64,000 bases of DNA from Anaeromyxobacter dehalogenans 2CP-1 (GTDB lineage Bacteria; Myxococcota; Myxococcia; Myxococcales; Anaeromyxobacteraceae). Below, piece by piece: positions 52,365-62,689 of the stretch (position 1 is its first letter; every line of letters begins with the position of its first letter). Position numbers and translations under genes: made by a program. The stretch is taken from assembly GCF_000022145.1 (NCBI RefSeq), contig NC_011891.1:4384501-4448500 (forward strand), given 5' to 3'. The notes below the pieces were generated by a model, which worked only from the letters and a program-made list of their open reading frames with translations, made no database searches and was not told the origin of the DNA.

Positions 52365-53018
52365 TTGCCACAGGTCGATCTCACCGGGCCGGCGGGCCGG
52401 CTGGAAGCGCTGCTGGAGGAGGTCCCCGGCGCGCGGTTCGCCGCGCTGGTATGCCACCCGCACCCGCGCTTCGGCGGCACCCTCCACAACCACGCCACCT
52501 ACCGGCTCGCCCGCGCGGTGCGGGCGCAGGGCGGCCACACGCTCCGCTTCAACTACCGCGGCGTGGGGCGGAGCGCGGGCGCGTACGACCGCGGCCCGGG
52601 CGAGGTCGAGGACACGCGCGCGGCGCTCGCCTGGCTCGCGGCGCGCCACCCGGACCTGCCGCTCCTCTGCTGCGGCTTCTCCTTCGGCTCGTGGATGACG
52701 ATCCTGGCGGGCGGTCCGGACCCGCGCGTGCGCGGGCTGCTGCTCGCGGGGCTCGCGCTCCGCTCCGCCGACCTCGACCTGGTGCGCGACGCCGCCGACG
52801 CGCGCGCGGTGGAGCGGCCGGCGGCGGTGGTCCAGGCGGAGCGGGACGCGTTCGGCGCGCCCGAGGAGGTCCGCGCGGTGCTCGAGGGCTCGCGCGGCAC
52901 GCGCCGGCTCGCCGTCGTGCCCGGGACGACGCACCTCTTCACCGAGGACCTCCCCGCGCTGCAGCGCGAGGCGGAGGCGGCGCTCGCCTGGCTCCTCGAG
53001 GAGGCGCGCATCCCGTGA
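52365..53018 (+). CDS. Alpha/beta hydrolase
   Basis: 217 residues from a TTG at 52365 (GAGGACGG upstream). The order is 'CHPHPRFGGTLHNHATYRLARA', 'LRFNYRGVGRSAG', the nucleophile elbow G-F-S-F-G in 'CCGFSFGSWM', and a His near the end in 'VPGTTHLFTED'. It belongs to the short CHPHP...GGT dienelactone-hydrolase-like group; substrate unknown. It ends overlapping the next gene as GTGA. Its place after purQ suggests co-transcription but no link to purines. Confidence 0.85.
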   Translation: MPQVDLTGPAGRLEALLEEVPGARFAALVCHPHPRFGGTLHNHATYRLARAVRAQGGHTLRFNYRGVGRSAGAYDRGPGEVEDTRAALAWLAARHPDLPLLCCGFSFGSWMTILAGGPDPRVRGLLLAGLALRSADLDLVRDAADARAVERPAAVVQAERDAFGAPEEVRAVLEGSRGTRRLAVVPGTTHLFTEDLPALQREAEAALAWLLEEARIP

Positions 53019-53446
53019 GGCTCGACGCCCGGCGGACCGGCGAGGCCATCGCCGCCGCGCGCGGGGAGCTGGCGCGCATCTGGAGGTCGGCGCGCGCCAG
53101 CGCGGCCGACGGCCGGCGCGCGCCCGCGGCCGCGCTGGACGGCGTGGTGGAGGGGTTCGTGGGCGCCGTCGGCGACGCGCTCGCGCGCGGCGCGGCGCCG
53201 GAGGAGGCCTGGGAGCGGACCACCGGCCTGGTGCGGCTGCAGGCCGGGCCGGACGGCGGCGCGCTCGAGGCGGAGTGGCGCCTGCTCGGCGAGGTGCTCT
53301 CGTCGGCCTGCGAGACGCTGGAGGCGGACGCGGACGCGACCGATCGCGTGGCGCAGGCGGTGGACGCGGGGCGCCGCGGGGTCGAGGCGCTGCGCGCCGG
53401 CGGGCGCCGGAGGGGCGTGGCGGTGGCGTGGAGGGTGGGGAGGTAG
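53015..53446 (+). CDS. Hypothetical helical protein
   Basis: 143 residues from the GTG at 53015, translationally coupled (GTGA) to the hydrolase. Almost entirely helical by composition, with amphipathic stretches at about 5-30, 35-60 and 85-120. No signal, membrane segment or known motif. Function not recognised. Confidence 0.65.
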   Translation: MRLDARRTGEAIAAARGELARIWRSARASAADGRRAPAAALDGVVEGFVGAVGDALARGAAPEEAWERTTGLVRLQAGPDGGALEAEWRLLGEVLSSACETLEADADATDRVAQAVDAGRRGVEALRAGGRRRGVAVAWRVGR

Positions 53447-53460
53447 GGCGCGGGCGCGGA

Positions 53461-53838
53461 CTACGCGTGGTGCGCGGCCGGGGCGGACGGGCCGCCGCTC
53501 GCGTGCCGGCGGACCATGGCGAGCAGCATCTCGAGGTCGAACGGCTTCTGGATGAAGCCGTCGGCGTCGATGGCGCCGTCGCGGCCCATGGCGGAGAGGA
53601 TCACCACCGGGATCTCGCTGATGTCCGGATCGCCCTTCTGCGCGGCCCGGAACTCCCAGCCGTTCATCACCGGCATCATGAGGTCGAGCAGGACGAGCTC
53701 AGGGTGGAACGCCCGGATCTGAGCGAGCGCCTCCTCGCCGTCGCCGGCCGAGACCACCTGGTGGCCCTCCTCCGCCAGCACCTCGGCGACCGCCTGGCGG
53801 ATGTCCGACTCGTCGTCGACGATGAGTACGCGGGCCAC
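53461..53838 (-). CDS. Stand-alone response-regulator receiver protein
   Basis: 125 residues: a single receiver domain with no output domain. Acidic pocket Asp8-Asp9, phospho-accepting Asp52 in 'VLLDLMMPVMNG', Thr/Ser in 'VILSAMG', and the conserved Lys in 'FIQKPF'. GTG at 53838 gives the standard start 'MARVLIVDDESD'. Such CheY-like proteins pass a phosphate signal by protein contact; the partner kinase is not adjacent. An Ala/Pro/His tail ends the protein. Confidence 0.93.
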   Translation of the reverse strand: MARVLIVDDESDIRQAVAEVLAEEGHQVVSAGDGEEALAQIRAFHPELVLLDLMMPVMNGWEFRAAQKGDPDISEIPVVILSAMGRDGAIDADGFIQKPFDLEMLLAMVRRHASGGPSAPAAHHA

Positions 53839-53947
53839 GGATACACAAGTATCTACGGAGCGCGCAGCCTGCAAATTCGCGTCGGTGGCATGGAGGGGGT
53901 CCCAGGGGCCGGTGACCGACCGCGGGGCGGGTCGGCCCACACGGCGC

Positions 53948-55270
53948 TCAGGTGCCGGCGAGCTGGACGCCCTCGAACACCAGGGTCGGGGTGCGCATGG
54001 CGGAGTAGCGGTAGGGGTCGTTCCCCACCGCCACGAGCCGCTTCCAGAGCTCGAGGTGGTTGCCGGAGACGTTCATCTCCCCGACCGGCTCCGCCAGCGC
54101 ACCGGCGCGCACCCTGAACCCACGCACCCCGAGCGAGAAGTCGCCCGTGGTCCCGTTCGAGTTGCCACCCAGGAAGCCGGTGACGAGCACCCCGTCGCCC
54201 AGCTCCGCCAGCAGCGCCGCCTGCGAGCGCTCGCCCAGCTTCCAGGCGAGGTTCGAGGAGCGACCGGTGGTGGGCGGCACGCCGAGCTTCCGGCCGTAGT
54301 ACGTGTCCACGTAGAGGCTCCGCAGCACGCCGCGCTCGAACACCGGGAACGGCCGCGCCGCGAGCCCCTCGCCGTCGTACAGCCGCGAGCCGAGGCCGCG
54401 GCGCACGTGCGGGTCGTCGCGCACGTCGAGCAGCGCGCTGCCCACCTCGGCGCCGACCTTGCCCTCGAGGTACGAGCGCTTCTGCTGGATCGCCGACGCG
54501 GAGAGCGGCGCGAACAGCGCGCCCACCAGCCGCCCGGAGGCGCGGTTGTCCACCGCGAGCGCGGTCACCGCCGACTCGCCCTTGCGCGAGCCGATGCGGC
54601 CGACCGCCCGCTCGCCCGCCCGCCGCCCGATCACCTCGGGGGACTCGACGTCGGAGCGGTGGCGCGCGCCGGACGAGGCGTACTCCTCCGGGCGCCGGCC
54701 GTCGGGGTCCTTCACCGTCACCTCGGCGCCGATCCAGAAGTCGGTGCCGCGCCGGCGGCCCTCGAAGCCGTTGGTGTGGACGAGCGCGCTCTCGCTGAGC
54801 GAGTCGGAGACGCTGGTGGACACCGACAGGATCGCGTGCGCGCCGGGCACCGCGCGCGCGGCGGTCTCGATGGCCTCGGCCTGCCGGCGCCGCTCGGCCG
54901 CGTCGAGCGCGCCGTGGTGCGGGTCCTCCAGCTCGAGGTCGAGGTCCGCCTGGCCCTGGTACAGGCCGGGATCCGGCAGCCGGCGGTGCGGGTCGGGCGC
55001 GAGCGTGCGGGCGAGCGCGACCGAGTCGTCCACGAAGCGCTCCAGCGCCTCGGGGCGCAGGTCGCTCGTGCCCACCGAGACGTAGCGGCCGTCCACGTAC
55101 AGGTCGAGGCCGAGCCCGCGGGTGGTGGCCTCGCTCACCTTCTCGAGCCGCCCGTCGCGCCACGCCACCTCGACGTGCCGCGCGCGGTAGGCGCCCACCG
55201 CGGCCTCGTCCGCGCCCCGGCCCCGCGCCAGCGCGGCGGCGTCGCGCGCGATCTCGAGCAGGTCCTTCAC
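53948..55270 (-). CDS. tldE: TldE/PmbA-family metalloprotease subunit
   Basis: 440 residues from the GTG at 55270, overlapping the tldD stop (GTGA). Family features: 'TTRGLGLDLYVDGRYVSVGTSDL', 'SDSLSESALVHTNGFEGRRRGT', 'SFLEGKVG'-type region and C-terminal 'GEMNVSGNHLELWKRLVAVGND'. TldE lacks the zinc site and acts as the partner that completes the TldD/TldE protease, which degrades unfolded or modified peptides. No peptide-antibiotic gene is near, so a housekeeping role is likely. Confidence 0.92.
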   Translation of the reverse strand: MKDLLEIARDAAALARGRGADEAAVGAYRARHVEVAWRDGRLEKVSEATTRGLGLDLYVDGRYVSVGTSDLRPEALERFVDDSVALARTLAPDPHRRLPDPGLYQGQADLDLELEDPHHGALDAAERRRQAEAIETAARAVPGAHAILSVSTSVSDSLSESALVHTNGFEGRRRGTDFWIGAEVTVKDPDGRRPEEYASSGARHRSDVESPEVIGRRAGERAVGRIGSRKGESAVTALAVDNRASGRLVGALFAPLSASAIQQKRSYLEGKVGAEVGSALLDVRDDPHVRRGLGSRLYDGEGLAARPFPVFERGVLRSLYVDTYYGRKLGVPPTTGRSSNLAWKLGERSQAALLAELGDGVLVTGFLGGNSNGTTGDFSLGVRGFRVRAGALAEPVGEMNVSGNHLELWKRLVAVGNDPYRYSAMRTPTLVFEGVQLAGT

Positions 55271-56727
55271 GAGCCCCTCCCGCCGACCGTCATCGAGGCG
55301 ACGCGCACGGTGGGCAGCCCCTGCGACACCGGCACGCTCTGCCCGTCCTTGCCGCAGGTCCAGCCGCCCTCGTCGATGGCGAGGTCGTCGGACACCATGT
55401 CCACCTGCTCGAGCGCCTTCGGGCCGTTGCCGATGATGTTCACGTCCTTCACCGGGCGGGTGAGCTTCCCGTCCTCGATGAGCCAGCCGTTCTTCACGTA
55501 GAACGTGAAGTCGCCGGCGCCGATGTTGACCTGGCCGTTCGAGAAGTTCACGCAGTAGATGCCCTTCTTCACCGACTGGATGATCTCCTCGGTCCGGTGG
55601 GGGCCGGGGAGCATGTACGTGGAGCGCATGCGCGGGAGCGGCGGGTAGCGGTAGCTCTCGCGCCGGCCGTTGCCGGTGGGGGCGACGCCGTAGTGGCGCG
55701 CAGAGATCGCGTCGTGCAGGTAGGTCGCGAGCACGCCGTTCTCGACGAGCTGCGTGGTGCCGGCGGCGTTCCCCTCGTCGTCCACGTTGATGGAGCCGCG
55801 CGCGCCCGCGTTGGCGGCGTCGTCCACGATGTTCACGAACGGCTTCGCGATGGGCTTGCCGATCTTGTCGGCGTAGATGGACACGCCCTTGCGGTTGAAG
55901 TCGGCCTCCATGCCGTGGCCGATGGCCTCGTGGAGCAGGATGCCGGAGGAGCCGGCCGCGAGCACCACCGGCATCTCGCCGGCCGGCGCGGCGACCGCCT
56001 CGAACAGCACCGAGGTGCGGTCCACCGCCTCGCGCACCACGCGGTCGAGCCGCTCGGGCGTGTAGAACTCGAACCCGGCCCGGCCGGCCACGTTGTAGCC
56101 GCTCTGCTCGCGCCGCCCCTTCTCCTCGGCGAGCACCGACAGGAAGAGCAGCGTCATGGGCTGGCGGTCCTCGACCACCCGGCCGGACGAGTCGGCGAGC
56201 AGCACCGCGCCGTCCTCGTCGCGGAGGAACACGTTCACCTTCTTGACGCGGGGGTCGGCCGAGAAGGCGCGCTCGTTCAGCCCGGCCACGAGCGGCAGCT
56301 TCTCCTCGGGCCGCACCTCGCTCCACGGGCGGACGAGCGGGTAGCGGTCGGGCAGGCCGCCCTGCACGTGCAGCCGCTGCGGGCCGGGGCGCGAGGGGCC
56401 GTCCGCGATCGCGGCCGCGGTGCGGGCGCACTCGATCAGCGCGGGGAGCGACAGGTCCTCGGTGTAGCCGTAGCCGGTCTGGTCGCCCTTCACCACGCGT
56501 ACGCCCACCCCGAGCTCGACGCTCGCGTAGGCGCGGTTCACCGCCCCGTCCTCGAGGCCGAGGTCCGAGGACACCCGGTGCTGGAAGAAGACGTCGGCGT
56601 GGTCGCCGCCGCGCGAGAGCGCCGCCGAGAGCGTCTCGGCGATCATCCGCTCGGTCACGCCGAAGCGCGCGAAGTAGCCGATGCCCTCTCGCGGGCCGGT
56701 CGGGGCCCCCTGTCCGTACTCGCTCAT
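55267..56727 (-). CDS. tldD: TldD-family zinc metalloprotease subunit
   Basis: 486 residues from the ATG at 56727. The zinc motif HEAIGH lies at 266-271, in 'GILLHEAIGHGMEADF'. 'GYNVAGRAGFEFYTP' and 'TYMLPGPHRTEEIIQSVKKGIYCVNFSNGQVNIGAGDF' are typical of the C-terminal barrel. It pairs with TldE, encoded next in the operon. Divergent from the hydrolase gene at 56882. Confidence 0.95.
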   Translation of the reverse strand: MSEYGQGAPTGPREGIGYFARFGVTERMIAETLSAALSRGGDHADVFFQHRVSSDLGLEDGAVNRAYASVELGVGVRVVKGDQTGYGYTEDLSLPALIECARTAAAIADGPSRPGPQRLHVQGGLPDRYPLVRPWSEVRPEEKLPLVAGLNERAFSADPRVKKVNVFLRDEDGAVLLADSSGRVVEDRQPMTLLFLSVLAEEKGRREQSGYNVAGRAGFEFYTPERLDRVVREAVDRTSVLFEAVAAPAGEMPVVLAAGSSGILLHEAIGHGMEADFNRKGVSIYADKIGKPIAKPFVNIVDDAANAGARGSINVDDEGNAAGTTQLVENGVLATYLHDAISARHYGVAPTGNGRRESYRYPPLPRMRSTYMLPGPHRTEEIIQSVKKGIYCVNFSNGQVNIGAGDFTFYVKNGWLIEDGKLTRPVKDVNIIGNGPKALEQVDMVSDDLAIDEGGWTCGKDGQSVPVSQGLPTVRVASMTVGGRGS

Positions 56728-56881
56728 CCGATCCCTTGCTCCGCCGCTCCGGCGGGTCCGAGTGGATAGGTGTAACGCGGATCCGGCCGGGGCGCCCCGC
56801 CCCCGTGGCCCGCCGCGCCCGCGCGGGCCCGACGCGGGCGGGAAGCGGACGGGCGCGCGCCGGAGTGCTAATGCTTCGGGA

Positions 56882-57673
56882 ATGCCCGTCGCCACCCTGA
56901 ACGGAACCGAGATCCACTGGCGCGACGCCGGAAGCGGCTCGAGCGCCGTCGTCTTCCTCCACGCGTTCCCGCTCCACTCCGGGATGTGGACGCGGCAGAT
57001 CGCCGCGCTGGAGCGGAAGCACCGGGTCATCGCGCTCGACTACCGCGGCCTCGGCAAGAGCGGCACGCCGCCCGAGGCGTCCACGCTGGACCTGCTCGCC
57101 GGCGACGTGCGCGCGCTGCTCGCGCACCTGCGGATCGGGCGCGCGGCGGTGGCGGGCCTGTCGATGGGCGGCTACCTCGCGTTCGAGCTGTACCGCCAGG
57201 CGCCGGGCCTGTTCCGCGGGGTGGCGTTCTGCGACACCAAGGCCGGCGCGGACGACGAGCCCGGCAAGGCGAACCGCGAGAAGTTCGCGCGCACCGCCCT
57301 GGAGAAGGGGCTGGGCTGGGTGGCGGACGAGATGGTGCCGAAGCTGCTCCGGCCCGGCGCGGACGCAGCCGTCGTGAAGGAGGCCCGGCACCTCATCCTC
57401 GACGGCACGCCCGCCGGCGTGGCCGCCGCTCAGCGCGGGATGGCGCGGCGGCCGGACTCCGTCCCCACGCTCGCGACCATCGGCTGCCCGGCGCTGGTCG
57501 TGGTCGGCGCCGAGGACGGCATGACCCCGCCCGTCGAGGCCAAGAAGATCGCCGCCGGCGTGAAGGGCGCGAAGCTCGTCACCATCCCGGACGCGGGCCA
57601 CCTCTCGAACATCGAGAACCCCGAGGCGTTCAACGCGGCGCTGACCGCGTTCGTGGACGGGCTGCCGGCGTAG
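56882..57673 (+). CDS. Alpha/beta-fold hydrolase
   Basis: 263 residues. Oxyanion-hole region 'VVFLHAFPLHSGMW', nucleophile Ser in 'AGLSMGGYLAF', Asp in 'VVVGAEDGMTPP', His in 'IPDAGHLSNIENPEAFN': a complete catalytic triad. Relatives include 3-oxoadipate enol-lactonase-like and haloperoxidase-like enzymes; substrate not determinable. ATG at 56882 is preceded by GCTAATGCT. Confidence 0.9.
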   Translation: MPVATLNGTEIHWRDAGSGSSAVVFLHAFPLHSGMWTRQIAALERKHRVIALDYRGLGKSGTPPEASTLDLLAGDVRALLAHLRIGRAAVAGLSMGGYLAFELYRQAPGLFRGVAFCDTKAGADDEPGKANREKFARTALEKGLGWVADEMVPKLLRPGADAAVVKEARHLILDGTPAGVAAAQRGMARRPDSVPTLATIGCPALVVVGAEDGMTPPVEAKKIAAGVKGAKLVTIPDAGHLSNIENPEAFNAALTAFVDGLPA

Positions 57674-57725
57674 CGAGAGGCGGCGCCATGCGCGGCCGCG
57701 CCCGCGGCGCGGCGCAGCCCCGTCA

Positions 57726-58517
57726 TCATGACGGTTCCCGCACCGACTCGGTGAGGCCGGCGACGGCGGCGGCCACCGCGCGCTCGATCTGCGCGCGGAT
57801 CTCCTCGGTGAGGCCCGCGTCCTCGTCGGCCAGCACGTCGAGCTGCTCGGCCACGTAGGCGGCGAGCGCCGGCTGCACGCTCTCGAGCGGCGGTGGCTCC
57901 TTCTCCACCGCGCGGAGCTGGTGGTACTCGACCGCGCCGAGCCGCTCGCCGAACGCCTGGTCGAACATCGCCCAGGCCTCGAACGCGAGGTCCTGCGCGG
58001 CCACCGCGGCGGCGTCGGGGAGCGGCGCGGCGTCGAGCCAGGCGGCGAGGTCCGGCTGCGCGTTCTGGAAGCGGTCGCGCCGGCGCTGCAGCTCGCGCGG
58101 CGCGGCGGCGGCCAGGTTCTTCCACACCGCCTCGACCAGCTCCGGCTCGAGCACCTCGCCGTCGGCGGCGCCGCGCTCCGGCAGCTCGGGCGGCGCGGCC
58201 GGCTCCGGCACCACCTCGGGCGCGTCGTCGAGCGCCCCGAGGCCCGCGGCGAGGCGGGCCCACAGGCCGAACAGGTTCGAGTAGAGCCGGCGCGCCGCCT
58301 CGGGCGACTCGAAGCGCGGCTCGTCCTGGAAGATGCCGGGGATGACCGCCGAGCGCGGCTCGCCCGCCGCCTGCGCCTGGGTGAACATGGTCACCACGTC
58401 CTCGGCGCGGTTCTTCGAGCCGGCGCGCTCGAGCAGCGCCGAGAGCACCTCCGGACCCTCGTACACCGGCGCGATCCCCGGCGTGGCGTCGTCGCCCTTC
58501 CCTCGCCTGCGGCTCAT
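57726..58517 (-). CDS. Hypothetical protein coupled to an SDR enzyme
   Basis: 263 residues. Helical, with Trp/Phe-rich helices ('RRLYSNLFGLWARLAAGL', 'AFEAWAMFDQAFGERLGAVEYHQL') and Pro/Glu linkers. No known domain, signal or membrane segment is evident. Its ATG overlaps the SDR stop (ATGA), so the two are co-translated, although no functional link is known. A conserved-looking core may be a myxobacterial family. Confidence 0.65.
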   Translation of the reverse strand: MSRRRGKGDDATPGIAPVYEGPEVLSALLERAGSKNRAEDVVTMFTQAQAAGEPRSAVIPGIFQDEPRFESPEAARRLYSNLFGLWARLAAGLGALDDAPEVVPEPAAPPELPERGAADGEVLEPELVEAVWKNLAAAAPRELQRRRDRFQNAQPDLAAWLDAAPLPDAAAVAAQDLAFEAWAMFDQAFGERLGAVEYHQLRAVEKEPPPLESVQPALAAYVAEQLDVLADEDAGLTEEIRAQIERAVAAAVAGLTESVREPS

Positions 58518-59314
58518 GCATCCTCCGTAGGCCGGTGGATCCGGCCCGAGACGCGGCGCAGCACCGCCCGGGGGACCAGGCGCGACGCGGCCGCGGTGAG
58601 CTTGTAGATCGGGTGCGGCACCCACACCACCTCGCGATCGCGGAGCTGCTCGATCGCCTCGAGCGCGGCCGCCTCGGCGGTGAGCATGCCGGGCGGCTTT
58701 CCGAACCGGCCGCCGGTGCCGGCCACCTCCCCGAACTCGGTGTCCACCGGCCCGGGACAGAACGCGCCCGCCCACACGCTGCTGCCGCGCAGCTCCTCGG
58801 CGAGCCCCTCGGTGAACGAGAGCACGAACGCCTTGGTGGCGCCGTACACCGCCGTGTACGGGGTGGCCTGGAACGCGGCGGCCGAGGCGACGTTCAGGAT
58901 CGCGCCGCCGCCCGCCGCGCGCAGCTCGGGCAGGAACGCGTGCGAGAGCAGCACCAGCGCCTCGCAGTTGACGCGCAGCATGGCCGCGAGCCGCGCCGGG
59001 TCGGCGCGCTCGAAGCGGCCGTACTGGCCGAGGCCGGCGTTGTTGACGAGCAGCCCGGCGCCGCCCAGCCGGCGCGACGCCTCGACCAGCCGCTCCGGCG
59101 CGCCCGGCGCGGCGACGTCGAGCGCGAGCGGGTGGATCTCGGCGCGGCCGGCCGCGTGCGCCTCGGCCGCGAGCGAGCGGAGGCGGTCCTCGCGGCGGGC
59201 CACCGCCAGGACCGGCCGGCCCCGGCGCGACAGCTCGCGCGCCAGGGCCAGGCCGATGCCGGCGGAGGCGCCGGTGACGACGGCGAGCGGCTCGGGTGCG
59301 CCGGGCGGGGCCAT
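58514..59314 (-). CDS. Short-chain dehydrogenase/reductase
   Basis: 266 residues. Classical SDR: TGASAGIG NADP site (14-21), NNAG (near 91-94), Ser in 'LNVASAAAF', and the YxxxK pair in 'YTAVYGATKAF'. Reaction unknown; C-terminal 'VVWVPHPIYKLTAAASRLVP' resembles SDRs of lipid or wax metabolism. The start at 59314 is chosen since a TACACT hexamer lies eight bases upstream; a longer version would begin at 59359. Confidence 0.92.
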   Translation of the reverse strand: MAPPGAPEPLAVVTGASAGIGLALARELSRRGRPVLAVARREDRLRSLAAEAHAAGRAEIHPLALDVAAPGAPERLVEASRRLGGAGLLVNNAGLGQYGRFERADPARLAAMLRVNCEALVLLSHAFLPELRAAGGGAILNVASAAAFQATPYTAVYGATKAFVLSFTEGLAEELRGSSVWAGAFCPGPVDTEFGEVAGTGGRFGKPPGMLTAEAAALEAIEQLRDREVVWVPHPIYKLTAAASRLVPRAVLRRVSGRIHRPTEDA

Positions 59315-59322
59315 GACGGGCG

Positions 59323-59328
59323 AGTGTA
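59323..59328 (-). promoter_or_regulatory. Candidate -10 element, near-leaderless
   Basis: TACACT on the minus strand ends eight bases before the SDR ATG (59314), supporting that start. Confidence 0.4.
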
Positions 59329-59398
59329 ACAACCCCGGGCCGGGAAGGCCCGGGGTCACCCCGACGCGGCGGCGCGACGCACCCGCGCGCCCGGGGCT

Positions 59399-60028
59399 TC
59401 ACTCCTCGTCGTCGTCGTCCGCCATCCCGAGGCAGCCCGGGCCGGGGCCGTTCATCATGCCCATGCCGGGCCCCATGCCCGGGCCCATGCCCATGCCCGG
59501 GCCGCGGCCGCCGCCCCGCCGGAACTTCATCATGCCCGGGCCCATCCCCGGCCCGAACCGGCCCTGGAACCGCTCCAGGAACAGGACCGCGCGGGCGCGC
59601 TTCTCGGGGGAGAGGTCCTTCGTGACGGTCGCGACCACGTCCCGGTCGAGCGACTGCATCTGCGCGCGGGCGTCGAGCGCCGTCTTGATGGCCTGATCGA
59701 CCTCGCCGGCCGACACCTTCTCGCCCTGGGCGGCGCGGCGCAGCACCTGATGCGCGTCGTGCATTTGCCTGTGGAGCGCGAGCCGCCGGTCGTCGAACTT
59801 CGCCACCTGCTGGCCCAGCTTCAGCGCCTGCTCCGGCTCGAGGTCGAGCGCCTCGGCGAGGCCCAGCGTGCGGGTGAGCCGCATGCGCCGTTCCATCCGC
59901 TCGGGATCGCCGCGCGGCCCTGCGGCCTGCGCACCCGCCTGGCCTCCGCCCGGGCCCGGACCTGCCCCGCGACCCTGGGCCAGGGCCGCGAGCGGCAACA
60001 CCACCAGCACTGCGAGGAGCTTCCTCAT
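59399..60028 (-). CDS. Spy/CpxP-like periplasmic protein with Met/Gly-rich tail
   Basis: 209 residues from the ATG at 60028 (AAGGAGGAA upstream). Signal peptide 1-18 (ends AALAQ). The helical core (about 45-155) contains 'MRLTRTLGLAEALDLEPEQALKLGQQ', like the LTxxQ region of Spy/CpxP/ZraP proteins, which bind misfolded proteins or metals in the periplasm. The tail (160-202) is Met/Gly/Pro-rich ('MGPGMM', 'MGMGPGMGPGMGMM') and ends DDDDEE, suggesting copper or other soft-metal binding. It is third in an ECF sigma/anti-sigma operon. Confidence 0.78.
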   Translation of the reverse strand: MRKLLAVLVVLPLAALAQGRGAGPGPGGGQAGAQAAGPRGDPERMERRMRLTRTLGLAEALDLEPEQALKLGQQVAKFDDRRLALHRQMHDAHQVLRRAAQGEKVSAGEVDQAIKTALDARAQMQSLDRDVVATVTKDLSPEKRARAVLFLERFQGRFGPGMGPGMMKFRRGGGRGPGMGMGPGMGPGMGMMNGPGPGCLGMADDDDEE

Positions 60029-60074
60029 CGCGTTCCTCCTTGCTCTCTGTCGTTCACCGGTGAAGGACCGTCCT

Positions 60075-60587
60075 TCACCCACCGTCATACGCGGCGAGCG
60101 CCGCGGACTCCTGGTCGCTCGAGGCGGTCTCCTCGAGCGAGAGCACCTCGGTGTCCTGCCACAGCGTGTCGAGGTCCGGCTCCTGCCAGCGCTCCGCCTC
60201 GGCCACCTCCGCCGGCGCGGCCGCGCGGCCGGGCAGCCGCTGCCGGACCGCGACCGGCACGATCACGATCGCCGCCGCGGCGGCGATCGCGAGGAGCCCC
60301 ACCGCCAGGCGGCGGCCGGTGCCGAGCGCGCGGAGCGTCCGCGCGGCGGGGCGGCGCGCCGCGAGGGCCGCCGAGGTGGACTCGGCGAGGCCGTCGAGCG
60401 CCCGGAGCTCGAGCTCGCCCGGGGGCGGCAGCCGGGCCGCGGACAGGAGCGCCGCCGCGCGGTCGGCCTCGGCGCGGCAGCCGGCGCAGGCGGACAGGTG
60501 CCGCTCCAGCGCGGCCGCCTCGGCGCCCTCCAGCGCGCCGGCGGCGTGCAGCGAGACGGCGAGGGCCTGGTCCCGGCAGGCGGTCAC
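60075..60587 (-). CDS. Anti-sigma factor with zinc-finger (ZAS) domain
   Basis: 170 residues. The zinc motif H30-x3-C34-x2-C37 ('ERHLSACAGCRAE') sits in the N-terminal sigma-binding part. One membrane helix (about 92-113, 'RLAVGLLAIAAAAAIVIVPVAV') places the C-terminal 57 residues in the periplasm. It overlaps the sigma-factor gene by ATGA, the standard arrangement. It should hold the sigma factor inactive until a periplasmic signal arrives. Confidence 0.9.
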   Translation of the reverse strand: MTACRDQALAVSLHAAGALEGAEAAALERHLSACAGCRAEADRAAALLSAARLPPPGELELRALDGLAESTSAALAARRPAARTLRALGTGRRLAVGLLAIAAAAAIVIVPVAVRQRLPGRAAAPAEVAEAERWQEPDLDTLWQDTEVLSLEETASSDQESAALAAYDGG

Positions 60588-61255
60588 GGCGACGCCTCCT
60601 CCCCGGCGAGCGCCTGGAGGCGGCGCACCGCGTGGTGGAAGCTCACCTTGGCGGAGTTCTCGGTGGTGCCGAGCGCGGCGGCGATCTCGGAGAACGGCAG
60701 CTCGGCGTCGATGCGCAGCGTGAGCACCTCGCGCTGGCGGCGCGGCAGGGCCAGCACCGCCCGGCGCACCCGCGCCTCGCGCTCGGCGCGGACCGCCGCC
60801 TCGTGCGCCGCCGGCGGGGTGGCGACGTCCGCGTCGAGCGCCTCGAGCGGCGCACGCGTCCAGCGGGTCTCGTCGCGCAGGTGGTTCTTGCCCAGGTTCA
60901 CCGCCACGCGGACCAGCCAGCGGCGGAACGGCACCGCCCCGGCGCCGCCGCGGGCCAGCGTGCGGCGGGCCGCCTCGAACGCGCGCAGGAACGTGCGCTG
61001 CGCCAGGTCGCGTGCGTCCTCCGGGGTCCGCGCGTAGCGGCGCACCAGCGCGAGCACCAGCCGCTCGTGGTGGCGGACGACCTCGCCGAACGCCCGGTCG
61101 TCGCCGGCCAGGAACGCCGCGACGGCCACCTCGTCGGACACCGGCGCCGCTGCGCCCTGGGGCATCCCGGGGCCGGGGGTCGCCGGCGTGCCGGAGCGCG
61201 CACCGCCCGGCACCACCCGGAGCGTCGGCCGCCCTCTCTCGACGTCGTCCGCCAT
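60584..61255 (-). CDS. ECF-type RNA polymerase sigma factor
   Basis: 223 residues from the ATG at 61255. Region 2 ('DDRAFGEVVRHHERLVLALVRRYARTPEDARDLAQRTFLRAF', about 60-105) and region 4 ('LALPRRQREVLTLRIDAELPFSEIAAALGTTENSAKVSFHHAVRRLQAL', about 165-215) are clear. It should direct transcription of a stress or metal regulon including its own operon. The first 45 residues are Pro/Gly-rich. It is divergent from serS. Confidence 0.93.
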   Translation of the reverse strand: MADDVERGRPTLRVVPGGARSGTPATPGPGMPQGAAAPVSDEVAVAAFLAGDDRAFGEVVRHHERLVLALVRRYARTPEDARDLAQRTFLRAFEAARRTLARGGAGAVPFRRWLVRVAVNLGKNHLRDETRWTRAPLEALDADVATPPAAHEAAVRAEREARVRRAVLALPRRQREVLTLRIDAELPFSEIAAALGTTENSAKVSFHHAVRRLQALAGEEASP

Positions 61256-61288
61256 GCGAATCCCCGGGGTCACGCCTGCCAAGACCCC

Positions 61289-62663
<1,375 letters not shown>

Positions 62664-62689
62664 GTAGGCCGGGCCCCGAGGCCGGGCCC

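Noticed and set aside
53948-56727. Peptide-antibiotic (RiPP) locus around tldD/tldE
   Set aside because: No precursor peptide, modification enzyme or exporter is adjacent; both genes look like housekeeping.
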